DNA of 64,000 nt from Methylophaga sp. OBS3 (GCF_026319325.1 NZ_JAPDMU010000003.1:248001-312000), one strand, 5' to 3'. Counted from the first letter of the stretch, positions 1 through 9,647 are shown. Numbers and translations: made by a program. Notes: generated by a model not told the origin, from the sequence alone.

Positions 1-316
1 CACCAGAGCCCATTACTAAGCCTGTACGTGGGTTAGAAACGTCTGATTCAGATAAACCAGCATCTGCAACAGCTTGCTGCATAGCGATATATGCATAAGC
101 AGCGGCGTCACCCATAAAGCGTAAAACTTTACGGTCGATATGCTCTTTAAAGTCGATATCAAAGTAACCTGCGACATGACTTCGGAAGCCCATGTCTGCA
201 TATTCTTGTTTAAATTTGATACCTGAACGGCTTAATCTCAGTGATTCACTTACAGTTTTTGCATCTAACCCCAAACATGAGGTAATGCCTAAACCCGTTA
301 CTACTACACGTCGCAT
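1..316 (-). CDS. fabB: 3-oxoacyl-ACP synthase I (FabB), 5' part only
   Basis: The gene runs off the left edge, so only about the first 105 residues are visible. FabB condenses malonyl-ACP with acyl-ACP in fatty acid elongation and is needed for unsaturated fatty acids. The visible N-terminus starts [13 protein letters not shown], the typical KAS I/II opening, and continues with RSGIKF and a GLVMGSG segment as in FabB. An ATG at 322 would add two residues, but 316 matches the family start better. It begins 9 nt after the fabA stop, so fabA-fabB is one operon, the standard gammaproteobacterial pair. The catalytic Cys-His-His residues lie outside the window. Confidence 0.93.
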   Translation of the reverse strand, partial: MRRVVVTGLGITSCLGLDAKTVSESLRLSRSGIKFKQEYADMGFRSHVAGYFDIDFKEHIDRKVLRFMGDAAAYAYIAMQQAVADAGLSESDVSNPRTGLVMGSG

Positions 317-325
317 CGTCATATC

Positions 326-841
326 CTAAAAATCTTCTGTCGAAGTAAACAAACCAACTCGCAGATCTTTGGCAACATAAATTTCACGGCCATCAACAGA
401 CACTGTGCCATCAGCAATTGCTAATACCAGTTTTCTTGCAATGACGCGTTTTAGATCGATTTTGTAAGTTACTTTTTTGGCCGTAGGTAATACTTGGCCT
501 GTGAATTTAACTTCACCGGAACCCAGCGCACGACCACGACCAGGGTTACCATCCCATGCCAAGAAAAAGCCAACCAACTGCCACATTGCATCAAGGCCTA
601 AACAGCCCGGCATGACAGGGTCACCTGGGAAGTGACAGTCAAAAAACCAAAGGTCAGGACGGATATCAAGCTCAGCAATGATCTCTCCCTTACCGTAAGC
701 CCCCCCAGTATTTGCGATATGGATAATACGATCCATCATCAACATGTTTGGGACAGGCAGTTGCGCGTTGCCAGGACCGAACATCTCGCCGTGACCGCAC
801 TGCAATAGTTCCTCGTAGGAAAATGATGCTTGCTTACTCAT
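326..841 (-). CDS. fabA: 3-hydroxydecanoyl-ACP dehydratase/isomerase FabA
   Basis: FabA dehydrates 3-hydroxyacyl-ACP and isomerises trans-2 to cis-3-decenoyl-ACP, the branch point to unsaturated fatty acids in the cytoplasm. The 171-residue length is almost identical to E. coli FabA (172). The hot-dog fold signature [20 protein letters not shown] carries the catalytic His70 and Asp84 at the same numbers as in E. coli. It is the first gene of a fabA-fabB operon; the 3' end is 9 nt before fabB. No FadR or FabR operator was convincingly recognised in the 80 bases upstream. Confidence 0.97.
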   Translation of the reverse strand: MSKQASFSYEELLQCGHGEMFGPGNAQLPVPNMLMMDRIIHIANTGGAYGKGEIIAELDIRPDLWFFDCHFPGDPVMPGCLGLDAMWQLVGFFLAWDGNPGRGRALGSGEVKFTGQVLPTAKKVTYKIDLKRVIARKLVLAIADGTVSVDGREIYVAKDLRVGLFTSTEDF

Positions 842-919
842 GAAAACTCTTGTTTATCCCTCAATTGAGCCCGACATGATACCACGAACCGTCGCCATGG
901 ATAAAAGCAACAATTACCT

Positions 920-950
920 AAAAAAAAGCCACGGCCGACTGGCCGTGGCT
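920..950 (-). terminator. Rho-independent terminator of the tolC-like gene
   Basis: A perfect 10-bp stem (AGCCACGGCC / GGCCGTGGCT, 927-936 and 941-950) with a GACT loop is followed on the minus strand by a run of Ts (the A run at 920-926). It lies 27 bases after the tolC-like stop codon and before fabA, so it insulates the type I secretion operon from fabA-fabB. Confidence 0.9.
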
Positions 951-977
951 TCTATTTACAATGTTGCTTAGACGAAT

Positions 978-2297
978 TTAGTTAGTAGCAACAGTTGTAG
1001 AAGCGTCTGGTGCTTGAACTTCCAAGCTTTCCAGTAATAAGCCCATGCTATTTAAAATACGATACATTGCATAACGTTCATCATATTGGGCTTCAATTAA
1101 TGAAATGCGTGAACGGAACATTTCGTTTTCAGAGTCCAACAAGTCAAGCAATGTGCGCTGACCTAAACTAAATTGTTGTTGGTAAGCATCACGAGTTTTT
1201 TCTGCTGCATCAGCGTAAGTTTCAAAATACACCATTTGGTTGCGAACAGTTTGTAATGCGTTCCATGACAAACGTGTACTTTCTTCTACTTGGCGGTGTG
1301 TATTATTACGAATCTCAGCCGCTTGATTAATCAACGCAGCAGTCTCTTCACGACGAGCTTGGTCACGACCACCGTTATACAAGTTATAACGTAATCTCAA
1401 CATCGCTTGGAAGTCACGGTCTGAACCACGCACAGCATCAATATTGTTGTCTTGACGTGCACCAACTTCAAAATCCAAACGCGGGAAGAAAGGTGCTAAC
1501 GCAGTGTCATGCTGGAAGTGAGCTGACTCAACATCTGCATTCGCAGACTTCAATGTTGGATGATTGTTAATAGCAGTGTTGATTGCTTCTTCAACAGACG
1601 CAGGAATCAAACCAGCTGGTGATTCAGGATCAGTTAAAGATGTTGGCATGATACCAACAACACGCATGTAGTTAGTTTCAGCATCGCGTAAATTGCTTTG
1701 TTCAGCCATCAAATTGGTTTCTGCCAACGATAAACGACCTAAACTTTGGTCAACATCAGCACGACGACCTACACCACGCTCCGAACGCAGCATGATTTGA
1801 TCATGAGTACGTTGATGTGATTCCAAGTTGTTTTGCGCCATTTCAACAATCTTTTGTCGACGTAAAACATTCAAATAAGCATTTACAGCTTCAAGTGCAG
1901 TATTTTCTGATGCACTGTAAACAGTGTGAGCTCGTGAGTTTGTGCGAGCTTTTTGACGACCAACTTCATTTTTGGTTTGCATACCATCAAACAACATTTG
2001 ACGTGCATTCAAACTGGCTTCGTTACGGTTATAACCGACACTATCGCCATTTGCTGGATTATTTCTGACTGAAGGGTTACTTGTCCGCTCGTAGCCAGTG
2101 CCCAAACCTAAATCTAAAGTTGGGAAATAACCTGCTCTAGCCTGATCAACTTCCTTTGATACAGCATTGCGCTCATGCACAGCTGAAAGTACGTCAGGGT
2201 TAGTTTTAAGTGTTACATCAACAGCTTCGCGTAGCGTTTCTGCAGAGGCGACGTTGACGAAAGCAACGATTGGGATGGCGAAAATTAACGTTTTCAT
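978..2297 (-). CDS. TolC-family outer membrane efflux/secretion channel
   Basis: This 439-residue protein is the outer membrane component of a type I secretion system: a trimer forming a beta-barrel and periplasmic alpha-tunnel. An N-terminal signal peptide (hydrophobic AIPIVAFVNVASA, cleavage before ET) is followed by ETLREAVDVTLKTNPDV, a typical outer membrane efflux protein start, and two homologous coiled-coil halves (the second includes ALNAAI-like INTAINNHPTLKSA). Length fits the TolC/LapE type used in type I secretion. It is the last gene of the cluster, 136 nt after the LuxR-type gene, and could have its own promoter in that gap. Whether it also serves efflux pumps cannot be told from sequence. 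Confidence 0.93.
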   Translation of the reverse strand: MKTLIFAIPIVAFVNVASAETLREAVDVTLKTNPDVLSAVHERNAVSKEVDQARAGYFPTLDLGLGTGYERTSNPSVRNNPANGDSVGYNRNEASLNARQMLFDGMQTKNEVGRQKARTNSRAHTVYSASENTALEAVNAYLNVLRRQKIVEMAQNNLESHQRTHDQIMLRSERGVGRRADVDQSLGRLSLAETNLMAEQSNLRDAETNYMRVVGIMPTSLTDPESPAGLIPASVEEAINTAINNHPTLKSANADVESAHFQHDTALAPFFPRLDFEVGARQDNNIDAVRGSDRDFQAMLRLRYNLYNGGRDQARREETAALINQAAEIRNNTHRQVEESTRLSWNALQTVRNQMVYFETYADAAEKTRDAYQQQFSLGQRTLLDLLDSENEMFRSRISLIEAQYDERYAMYRILNSMGLLLESLEVQAPDASTTVATN

Positions 2298-2433
2298 AAT
2301 GCATGTCCTTTACTTATGAGCTGTGTTGCTTGCGGCATCCCCTCACTCAACACAAAATTATCAATTAAACTTATTTTTAAGCTTTTCCATAAACACTGAT
2401 CTCAAGTATATGCTTAATTTCAGTGTAAAAAAA

Positions 2434-3096
2434 CTAGCGCAAATCGCGGAACACAATTGCCAGCGACAAACGATCAGGTAGATTCATTTTTTGAAAGATA
2501 GTTGTTAAATGCGCTTTAACTGTTCGTTCGGTGATATTCATCTTTTTGGCAATCATTTTGTTGGTCGCCCCATGACTAACCAATGTAGCCACCTCTTTTT
2601 CTTTTGGTGACAAACTACTCGCCGCTCGTACATGAACTTCATTGATTTTAGGCGTGTGATTAATTTCATCAATTAGCTCAGAAATCAAATGGCGTTCAAC
2701 CCAGACCTCACCCTGTAAAATGAGGTGGATGGCTGTGCGAAGCTTCTCCAACGACAAAGCTTGATCAAAGTAACCACGAGCACCTTGTTTTAACGCTTCG
2801 ATCTGCTTGGAGACAGGCTGTTGTGGGCCAATAATCAAGATTCGACTATTCGGCGCGATGCGCTTTAACTCTGCCATGAGCTCAGCTTGATCATCTAAGA
2901 GTAAACTTTGCTCGCAAATTAGCATGTCGGCTGGTTGCACGGTTAACGCTTCATGCAGTGCATGGACATCGCGATAAGCAAAACACAGATACTCTTGATT
3001 TAACGCTGCACTAATATCTCGTGCTTTATTAGCATCAGCGAAAGCAAGATAAACCCTAGTTTGTTCGGTTATATGCTGATTCATCTCAATACCCAT
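2434..3096 (-). CDS. LuxR/FixJ-type regulator with degenerate receiver domain
   Basis: About 220 residues: an N-terminal receiver-like alpha/beta domain (about residues 10-125) and a C-terminal LuxR HTH (LSPKEKEVATLVSHGATNKM ... ERTVKAHL). The HTH is intact. The receiver looks unable to be phosphorylated in the normal way: the acidic pair position reads ADAN, the strand-3 phosphoacceptor position reads LICEQS with Glu instead of Asp, and the conserved Lys after strand 5 is replaced (GYFDQA). An ATG at 3096 just after the hlyD stop is preferred; a start at 3120 would overlap hlyD by 23 nt. Being inside the type I secretion operon, it probably controls secretion of the unseen adhesin or toxin; that is inference. 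Confidence 0.85.
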   Translation of the reverse strand: MGIEMNQHITEQTRVYLAFADANKARDISAALNQEYLCFAYRDVHALHEALTVQPADMLICEQSLLLDDQAELMAELKRIAPNSRILIIGPQQPVSKQIEALKQGARGYFDQALSLEKLRTAIHLILQGEVWVERHLISELIDEINHTPKINEVHVRAASSLSPKEKEVATLVSHGATNKMIAKKMNITERTVKAHLTTIFQKMNLPDRLSLAIVFRDLR

Positions 3097-3097
3097 T

Positions 3098-4432
3098 CTA
3101 GCGTTCCCGCATGGCTTCATTCTTGGCTTTCAGTATGGGTTTGAGCAAGTAATCCATCACTGTTTTTTTGCCAGTCAGAATGTCAACCGTGGTCGTCATC
3201 CCTGGAATAATTTCCAAATTACCTTTATTACTCTGGATCTGATTATCATTAGTACGAAGATAAATCAGATAAAAACTTTCATCTTTTTCATTAGTAATGG
3301 TGTCAGCACTAATGCGTTCAAGCTTGGCAGGTAAACCACCATAAATCGAAAAGTCGTAGGCAGTGAACTTAACCATAGCATCCTGCCCTGGACGTAAAAA
3401 AGCAATATCTGCAGGACGAATATGCGCTTCAATCAATAGATTATCTTCTACTGGAACGATTTCAACTAGATCCTCACCTGGCTGAATAACGCCACCGACA
3501 GTATTCAGTAAGATACGCTTGATTGTTCCTTTAACTGGTGAGCGCACTTCAGTCCGTGTCACTCGATCTTCAAGTGCTGAAGTACTTTCCTGAGTTCGCG
3601 CAAACTCGGCTTTAACTTCACTTAACTCTCTTGCAGCTTCTGTTTGAAAGCGCACTTTCTCTTCAGCAATTTTGCGATTAACTTCGTTTAATGCCGATTG
3701 GATTCGTGGAATCGCTAGTCGGTTAGCGTCCATTTCGCCACGCAAATCATTAACTGTTCGTTTAAGACGCAGTAATTCCACTTCTGACATTACGCCTTGT
3801 GATACTAAGGGCTCAGACATCTGAAGTTCTTGGTTGCTTAACTCATAACTACGTTGTAGTTGATCTTGTTTAGCACGACGCTCTACTAACTCTTGGCGAC
3901 GTTGCTGTGCTTGCTGCTCAAAGACGCTAATAGTGCTTTGTAAGTTACGTTGGCGTGAAGCAAATAATGATCGCTCATCCGCGGCTAAAGTAGGCTGCTC
4001 AGCGAGTAGTTTTTCTGGCAGTGTTAAATCCTTACCTTCAGACTCGGCCTCTAATCTAGCGACACGGGCCATTAACTCCCAATATTTCAACTGCGTTTCT
4101 CTAAAGGACGATGAAAATCGCGTGTCATCGATTTTCATTAGTACATCACCTTTTTCGACCAGTTGCCCTTCAGCAACCATGATTTCGCCGATGATGCCAC
4201 CCTCGAGATTTTGCACAACTTGCAGGCGACTAGATGGAACAACTTTGCCATCGCCACGCGTCACTTCATCAAGTTCGGTTACTGATGCCCAAACACCTGC
4301 ACAGATAAAAAAGATTACAGTCAATATCAATAAGATGTGTCCACTACGATGAACTGTCTCAAGCGTTGCTGAGCTAACCTCAGACATGAACTCATAGTCA
4401 TCAGGATGTATAGAGCGCTTAAACAATCCCAT
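3098..4432 (-). CDS. HlyD-family type I secretion membrane fusion protein
   Basis: A 444-residue periplasmic adaptor that links the inner membrane ABC exporter to TolC. A short cytoplasmic N-terminus is followed by one transmembrane segment (ILLILTVIFFICAGVWASV), a lipoyl/barrel-sandwich half (VQNLEGGIIGEIMV), a long coiled coil (about residues 120-285, rich in Gln/Arg/Glu) and the second lipoyl and beta-barrel region (VRSPVKGTIKRI ... GGVIQPGEDLVEIVP). This is the HlyD/PrtE/LapC arrangement rather than the shorter RND-type adaptor. It starts 3 nt after the ABC exporter gene, so the two are translated from one message. Confidence 0.95.
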   Translation of the reverse strand: MGLFKRSIHPDDYEFMSEVSSATLETVHRSGHILLILTVIFFICAGVWASVTELDEVTRGDGKVVPSSRLQVVQNLEGGIIGEIMVAEGQLVEKGDVLMKIDDTRFSSSFRETQLKYWELMARVARLEAESEGKDLTLPEKLLAEQPTLAADERSLFASRQRNLQSTISVFEQQAQQRRQELVERRAKQDQLQRSYELSNQELQMSEPLVSQGVMSEVELLRLKRTVNDLRGEMDANRLAIPRIQSALNEVNRKIAEEKVRFQTEAARELSEVKAEFARTQESTSALEDRVTRTEVRSPVKGTIKRILLNTVGGVIQPGEDLVEIVPVEDNLLIEAHIRPADIAFLRPGQDAMVKFTAYDFSIYGGLPAKLERISADTITNEKDESFYLIYLRTNDNQIQSNKGNLEIIPGMTTTVDILTGKKTVMDYLLKPILKAKNEAMRER

Positions 4433-4435
4433 GAC

Positions 4436-6616
4436 TTAACCCTTTGACACTCGGATATGACCGCTTTTTAACGCCGTCATGATTTGTTCACGTGGACCAT
4501 CGGCAACTAAGCGCCCTTGGTCCATTACCAAAATACGGTCAACCAAACTTAATAACGAAGCGCGATGCGTTACGAGTAGTAAAGTTTTATCTTTAATAAC
4601 TTCTGCTAAGCGGGCTTTAAACCGTTCTTCTGTACTATTATCCATTGCATTAGTTGGTTCATCTAAAACCAATACCGGCGGATCCATCAGTAATGCTCGG
4701 GCAACAGCAACACTTTGACGTTGTCCACCTGACAGACCTTCACCACGTTCACCTACCGGCATATCAAAACCCGCTGGATGCCGATTTACAAAGTCCGTTA
4801 CACCGGCAACCTCAGCTGCTTTTAATACTGCACTATCTTCGGCAAAGGGTGCGCCCATTGCGATGTTGTCGCGAATACTGCCAAAAAACAGCACTACGTC
4901 TTGTGGTGCATAGCCCATGCTAGCGCGTAAATCGACAGGATCAATCTGACGGATATCGGTGTTATCAAAGAGAATTGAACCTTCTGATGGCTCGTATAGA
5001 CCTAACAGTAACTTCTCAATCGAGCTTTTACCCGAACCAATACGACCAATTACAGCAACCTTTTCACCTGGGTTAATTTTGAAACTCACCTCAGTCAATG
5101 CATCCATTGGTTGTTCTGGATAGCGGAAACTGACATTTTTGAATTCCATTCCGCCTTCAAGTTTTGGGCGATGTAAAAATTCACGGCCACTTGGGCGTTC
5201 CACGGGCAAACTCATCAATGAATTGAGCGAACTTAGTGCAGCTTTTGAGTGATGATAGCGTGTTAAAATTGATGCCAGTTGACTCATTGGCGCTAACGCT
5301 CGACCAGTCAAAATAGTGCAGGCAATCAGGGCCCCCATGGTGATTTCATTTTCACTGATAAGGAAAACACCATAAACAACCACGACGATTGTGGTCATTT
5401 GCTGAACAAAGCTAGTCAAGTTAATTGCTGTAGTTGATAGCAGTCGGGTACGTTGACTATATCTCGCAATAAAACCGATATTCTGTTCCCATTTACGCTG
5501 AATTGGCGTTTCAGCACCAATACTCTTAATGGTTTCCAAGCCCGTCAGCGTTTCGATTAACGTCGCGCTTTTTTGACCTGAGTGGCGGAATAAATCTTGA
5601 ACTGCTCGGCCAAGTGGGATTTGAATTAATAAACTAATCAGAATCGTGATTGGAATAACGGCTAATGGAATAAATGCCAATGGCCCGGCTAACATCCAAA
5701 TCACAGCAATGAATAAGAAGGCAAAGGGTAAGTCAATCAGCGTTGTCATCGTGGCTGATGTAAAGAAGTCACGAAATGACTCAAACTCTTGCATGCTGTT
5801 TGCAAATGAACCGACCGAGTTAGAGCGGGCACTCATTTTAATGCCCATTACACGCTCAAAAATTGTTGCTGAAAGCATGACATCGGCCCGCTTCCCAGCA
5901 GTATCAATAAAATAACCGCGAAGGGTTCTTAACAAGAAGTCAAACAGGAATACCGTAGAAACACCAATTGCCAACACCCACAAAGTCGATAACGCATGGT
6001 TTGGAACCACCCTGTCATAAACATTCATAATGAACAGTGGCGAGGCTAGGGCAAAAGTATTGACCAATATCGAAGCCACGAAGACTTCACTATAGATTGG
6101 CCAGAAACGCATGATTGTTCCCCAGAACCAATGACCCGCTCGAGGAACCTTGCTACCTTCAGTACGATTGTCAAAATGATGAGCAGGCTTTATAAAGATT
6201 GCGTAACCGCTATATAGGCTCTCAAGCTCATCGACATCGACTTCGCTCTCGCCAGCACCTGTTTCAGGGAAAATCACAGTGGCTTTTTTGCCATCAACAG
6301 ACTTAAGAATACAGGCTGTTGTGTTATCAAGCAGTAATACGGCTGGCAGAACTAGAGAAGAAATTTTACGTAGTGGGCGTTTGACTGTCTTAGCCGACAA
6401 CCCTGCGCGTTCTGCCGCACGACTAAATAAGGTTGGTGTTAATTTGTTATCAACTAAAGGTAGGCCAGCAACAAGAGATTCAGCACTGTGCGGTTTGTTA
6501 AGCATTTTGGCAAGCAACAACAAACAACCCAATAAAGGGTCATCAAATGTCTGTCGGCCTTGCTCAGTGCTCCATTGCGCTTTATTGCTTTGCTGATTGT
6601 CTTGCTCTGCTTCCAT
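4436..6616 (-). CDS. Type I secretion ABC transporter (permease/ATPase, LapB/LssB-like)
   Basis: A 726-residue exporter. Residues 1-150 form a C39-like domain: the segment DDPLLGCLLLLAKML aligns with the DCGxACL peptidase motif, but the catalytic Cys position is not Cys, so it should bind substrate rather than cleave it, as in RTX exporters. A six-helix ABC membrane domain follows (from about residue 165). The ATPase has Walker A GRIGSGKSS, signature LSGGQRQSVAVARA, Walker B VLVLDEPTNAMD and the switch His (VTHRAS). This family (LapB, RtxB, LssB) exports large RTX adhesins or toxins. No such substrate gene is in the window. First gene of the operon; the promoter should lie in 6617-6740. Confidence 0.95.
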   Translation of the reverse strand: MEAEQDNQQSNKAQWSTEQGRQTFDDPLLGCLLLLAKMLNKPHSAESLVAGLPLVDNKLTPTLFSRAAERAGLSAKTVKRPLRKISSLVLPAVLLLDNTTACILKSVDGKKATVIFPETGAGESEVDVDELESLYSGYAIFIKPAHHFDNRTEGSKVPRAGHWFWGTIMRFWPIYSEVFVASILVNTFALASPLFIMNVYDRVVPNHALSTLWVLAIGVSTVFLFDFLLRTLRGYFIDTAGKRADVMLSATIFERVMGIKMSARSNSVGSFANSMQEFESFRDFFTSATMTTLIDLPFAFLFIAVIWMLAGPLAFIPLAVIPITILISLLIQIPLGRAVQDLFRHSGQKSATLIETLTGLETIKSIGAETPIQRKWEQNIGFIARYSQRTRLLSTTAINLTSFVQQMTTIVVVVYGVFLISENEITMGALIACTILTGRALAPMSQLASILTRYHHSKAALSSLNSLMSLPVERPSGREFLHRPKLEGGMEFKNVSFRYPEQPMDALTEVSFKINPGEKVAVIGRIGSGKSSIEKLLLGLYEPSEGSILFDNTDIRQIDPVDLRASMGYAPQDVVLFFGSIRDNIAMGAPFAEDSAVLKAAEVAGVTDFVNRHPAGFDMPVGERGEGLSGGQRQSVAVARALLMDPPVLVLDEPTNAMDNSTEERFKARLAEVIKDKTLLLVTHRASLLSLVDRILVMDQGRLVADGPREQIMTALKSGHIRVSKG

Positions 6617-6740
6617 CGAAATCCATTAGCCAGATGAAAAATTGTGACGAGTTTCACAGTTTTTGACTTTACTGTAAAGTCAATCACCCTTAATCTCAAC
6701 ATTACTGCATAACATCTCACAATTACAGGGAATAATCTAT

Positions 6741-7079
6741 ATGGCTTATGTACGCCGGGATTCGCAAGGACAAATTATTGCTATTTTCGATACAGCACAG
6801 CCGGATGCTAAAGAGTTTATGTCACCCAACGCACCGGAATTGCTGAACTTTTTAGGTCAGAGTGAAAATGCAGATACGGCCAGAACGCTGCTGATGAGCT
6901 CTGATTTGGCCATGATTCGTGTGCTTGAAGATTTGATCAATACACTGATTGATAAAGGTGTGATTTTATTTACTGATCTGCCGCCAATGGCACGTGAAAA
7001 GTTAGCAACCCGCGAAAAGATCCGCGACCATCTAAGCAGTTTAGAAGACTTGATGGACGAGGATCAGGGAATCTTATAA
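6741..7079 (+). CDS. Conserved hypothetical protein, small, probably cytoplasmic
   Basis: A 112-residue acidic protein without signal peptide or membrane segment. It begins MAYVRRDSQGQIIAIF and contains LIDKGVILFTDLPPMAREKL and an acidic tail. Proteins of this type are sometimes annotated as tryptophan synthase beta-like, but nothing here suggests a PLP enzyme, so no function is assigned. The SD AGGGA precedes the ATG. It is divergent from the secretion operon and convergent with der: its stop ends at 7079 and der ends at 7080, with no room for a separate terminator. Confidence 0.8.
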   Translation: MAYVRRDSQGQIIAIFDTAQPDAKEFMSPNAPELLNFLGQSENADTARTLLMSSDLAMIRVLEDLINTLIDKGVILFTDLPPMAREKLATREKIRDHLSSLEDLMDEDQGIL

Positions 7080-8483
7080 TTACTTTTTACGCTGACGACG
7101 AGCAGCTTGTTGGCGTTTTTCCTGTTGTTTAGGACTCGCCTGATGCTGCTTTTCACGAAATGGATTATCGCTGGTCTTGAACTCAACCATTACCGGCGTA
7201 CCGTGAAGCTTAAGTGCTGTACGGAAATAGTTTTCTAAGTAACGACGATAACTTTGTGGTGTCGACTCCGTCTGATTACCATGAATGATAATTCTCGGCG
7301 GATTTTTGCCACCCAAATGTGCATAGCGAAACTTGATACGTCGACCATTCACTAATGGTGGCGGATGATCTGCAATTGCATCTTCCAAAGCCCGTGTTAA
7401 ACGCGGTGTTGGGATCTTGGTTAATGCCGAGCTATAAGCCTGTTTCACAGACTTAAACAACAAACCTACCCCACTACCATGCAGAGCGGAAATAAAGTGT
7501 GTTTTGGCAAAATTAAGAAATGGTAGACGACGCTCAATATTTGCAGCAACCCACTCGCGTTCTTGTTTTTCCAAGCCATCCCATTTGTTAACAGCAATAA
7601 CGACTGCACGGCCACTTTCAACAATTAAGCCTGCTAGATGCAGATCTTGCTCAACCACACCTTCTTGAGCATCTAACACCAACATCACGACATTGGCAGC
7701 TTCGACAGCTTGCAGCGTTTTGACGACACTGAATTTCTCAAGAGCTTCAGAGACTTTTGAACGACGACGAACACCGGCTGTATCAATCAAAGTATAGCTA
7801 GTGCCATCTTTCTCAAACGGAATATAGATACTATCGCGCGTGGTCCCTGGTTCATCAAAAGCGACGACCCGCTCCTCACCTAAAAGTCGATTAACTAAAG
7901 TTGATTTACCTACGTTTGGTCGACCAACTACAGCAAGTTTAATTCGTCCATCGTCTTCGGACTCATCGATTTCTTCATCAACTTTTGCTGCATCAGGCAA
8001 TGACTTCACCACGCGCTTGATCAGTTTATCTATGCCGCGACCTTGTGCCGCTGAGATAACTTCTGGCTCGCCCATTCCTAGAGAATAAAAGTCTGCCGCA
8101 GCGATTTCTTTTTGCTCACCTTCCGTTTTATTGATAACCAGCATGACTGGTTTACCAACATTACGAAGTAATTGGGCAATTTGCTCATCTGATGGTGTTC
8201 GACCGTGTCGACCATCCACCAAAAATAAGATCAGATCTGCTTCATCAATGGCAAGTTGCGCCTGCTTTCGCATCAACTCAGCCATGTTATCAGTTTGATC
8301 GGTTAAACCACCGGTATCAATTAAGATAAATTCAGCATCATCTTGACGCACGTGACCATAAATACGGTCACGCGTTAAGCCTGCATGGTCTGCGACCAAA
8401 GCATCTCGGCTACGTGTTAACCGATTAAATAGTGTCGACTTACCGACATTTGGACAGCCTACCAGGGCAACAACTGATTTCAC
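7080..8483 (-). CDS. der: Ribosome-associated GTPase Der (EngA)
   Basis: Der is an essential tandem GTPase for 50S subunit maturation. The 467 residues contain two G domains, each with a P-loop (GCPNVGKST near residue 9 and GRPNVGKST near residue 187), DTAG/DTGG switch II motifs and specificity motifs NKTE and NKWD. A KH-like domain follows (about 360-445) and the tail is rich in Lys/Arg/Gln. Start ATG at 8483 lies directly after the bamB stop, consistent with a yfgM-bamB-der operon, a common gammaproteobacterial order. Confidence 0.97.
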   Translation of the reverse strand: MKSVVALVGCPNVGKSTLFNRLTRSRDALVADHAGLTRDRIYGHVRQDDAEFILIDTGGLTDQTDNMAELMRKQAQLAIDEADLILFLVDGRHGRTPSDEQIAQLLRNVGKPVMLVINKTEGEQKEIAAADFYSLGMGEPEVISAAQGRGIDKLIKRVVKSLPDAAKVDEEIDESEDDGRIKLAVVGRPNVGKSTLVNRLLGEERVVAFDEPGTTRDSIYIPFEKDGTSYTLIDTAGVRRRSKVSEALEKFSVVKTLQAVEAANVVMLVLDAQEGVVEQDLHLAGLIVESGRAVVIAVNKWDGLEKQEREWVAANIERRLPFLNFAKTHFISALHGSGVGLLFKSVKQAYSSALTKIPTPRLTRALEDAIADHPPPLVNGRRIKFRYAHLGGKNPPRIIIHGNQTESTPQSYRRYLENYFRTALKLHGTPVMVEFKTSDNPFREKQHQASPKQQEKRQQAARRQRKK

Positions 8484-9647
8484 TTATGGTGTCTCTATGG
8501 CAGTTAATCGGCCGTCAGTACTTATGACAAATAATTTACCGTCAGCAACAACTGGTTGACTCACAATTGGGGCTTTGGCAATTTGTTCTCGCGCAACAAA
8601 TCTACCATCAGAACGCGCAATCCAATGCACATAACCTTCCAAGTCACCAACAACAACATAATCACCAACAATCGTTGGTGCTGTTGCATTCCGTCTTAGC
8701 AAACGTGTTTGACGCCACAATGAATCACCAGAGCCCTCTTGGATACTCCAGATGTAGCTTTCATCGTCAGTCAAATAGACAGCTTCACCACCATCAACAT
8801 CAAAGCCAGTTTTGGTCGAAATATCACGACTCCAAAACTCGTTACCGGTGTCTATATCATAGGCAGCAATTTTGCCTTGAAAAGCGGCAGCATAAACAGT
8901 ATTACCAATAATCTTCAGGTTGGCATCAATATCAACCAGACGCTCAAGTTCGGTTCTACCACGAGGTACTGCGACACTTTGTTCCCAAATGACTTTACCA
9001 TCTGTTAATGAAAGCGCGACCAACTTGCCATTATCGTAGCCAGCTAATGCTTTATCTTCGACAATCTCTGGCGCACTCACACCACGCAAGCTCAGTAATG
9101 GCACACTACGTTGGTAGTTCCACAATACTTTGCCGTTGTCAGCAGATAAACCTGAAACACGACCATCAGCAGTACGAACCAAAACGACGCTGCTATTTGC
9201 TTTCGGTGGAGCCAACACTTCGCTGGTTAATTTTTGGCGCCATAACTCATCACCATTTGCCTCGTCCAGCGCAATAACTTCGCCCTGTTGTGAACCAATA
9301 ATGACTTTGCCACTACCACCACCAACACCGGTAGCAACACTTACTTTTAATTTTTGGCGCCAAACCTGACGACCTTTGTCAGTTTGATAAGCGCGAACAT
9401 CACCTGCCGCATCAACGGTATAAATGTTCGAACCTTGAATCCAAGGAGACAGATCTGCGTATGCACTTTCACTTCCATCGCCAGTACTTTCACGCCAAAG
9501 TGTTTTGGGTTCAAATTCTGGCGTGAACTCAACTAATGGCTCAGGAGGTGCTTCATATGTTTCTTCAACGAATAAATACTCAATCGCACCACAAGCCGTT
9601 AGCAAGTTGATCAATAAAACGACAGGAATCAGCTTTCTGATAATCAT
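8484..9647 (-). CDS. bamB: Outer membrane assembly lipoprotein BamB
   Basis: BamB is the beta-propeller lipoprotein of the BAM complex, scaffolding substrates for BamA at the outer membrane. The 387-residue protein has a lipoprotein signal peptide (lipobox LTAC, Cys19) and PQQ-like propeller blades recognisable by repeated GKVLW/GDELWRQ-type strands throughout. Size matches E. coli BamB (392). It overlaps yfgM by 4 nt (ATGA) and abuts der, so all three are probably translated from one transcript. Confidence 0.96.
   Translation of the reverse strand: MIIRKLIPVVLLINLLTACGAIEYLFVEETYEAPPEPLVEFTPEFEPKTLWRESTGDGSESAYADLSPWIQGSNIYTVDAAGDVRAYQTDKGRQVWRQKLKVSVATGVGGGSGKVIIGSQQGEVIALDEANGDELWRQKLTSEVLAPPKANSSVVLVRTADGRVSGLSADNGKVLWNYQRSVPLLSLRGVSAPEIVEDKALAGYDNGKLVALSLTDGKVIWEQSVAVPRGRTELERLVDIDANLKIIGNTVYAAAFQGKIAAYDIDTGNEFWSRDISTKTGFDVDGGEAVYLTDDESYIWSIQEGSGDSLWRQTRLLRRNATAPTIVGDYVVVGDLEGYVHWIARSDGRFVAREQIAKAPIVSQPVVADGKLFVISTDGRLTAIETP

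Noticed and set aside
16-201. Minus-strand open frame of 61 codons
   Set aside because: It lies inside fabB in another frame; the fabB frame has clear homology.
3933-4352. Plus-strand frames within hlyD, the ABC transporter, bamB and other genes
   Set aside because: These are shadows of well-supported minus-strand genes, lacking family motifs and ribosome binding sites.
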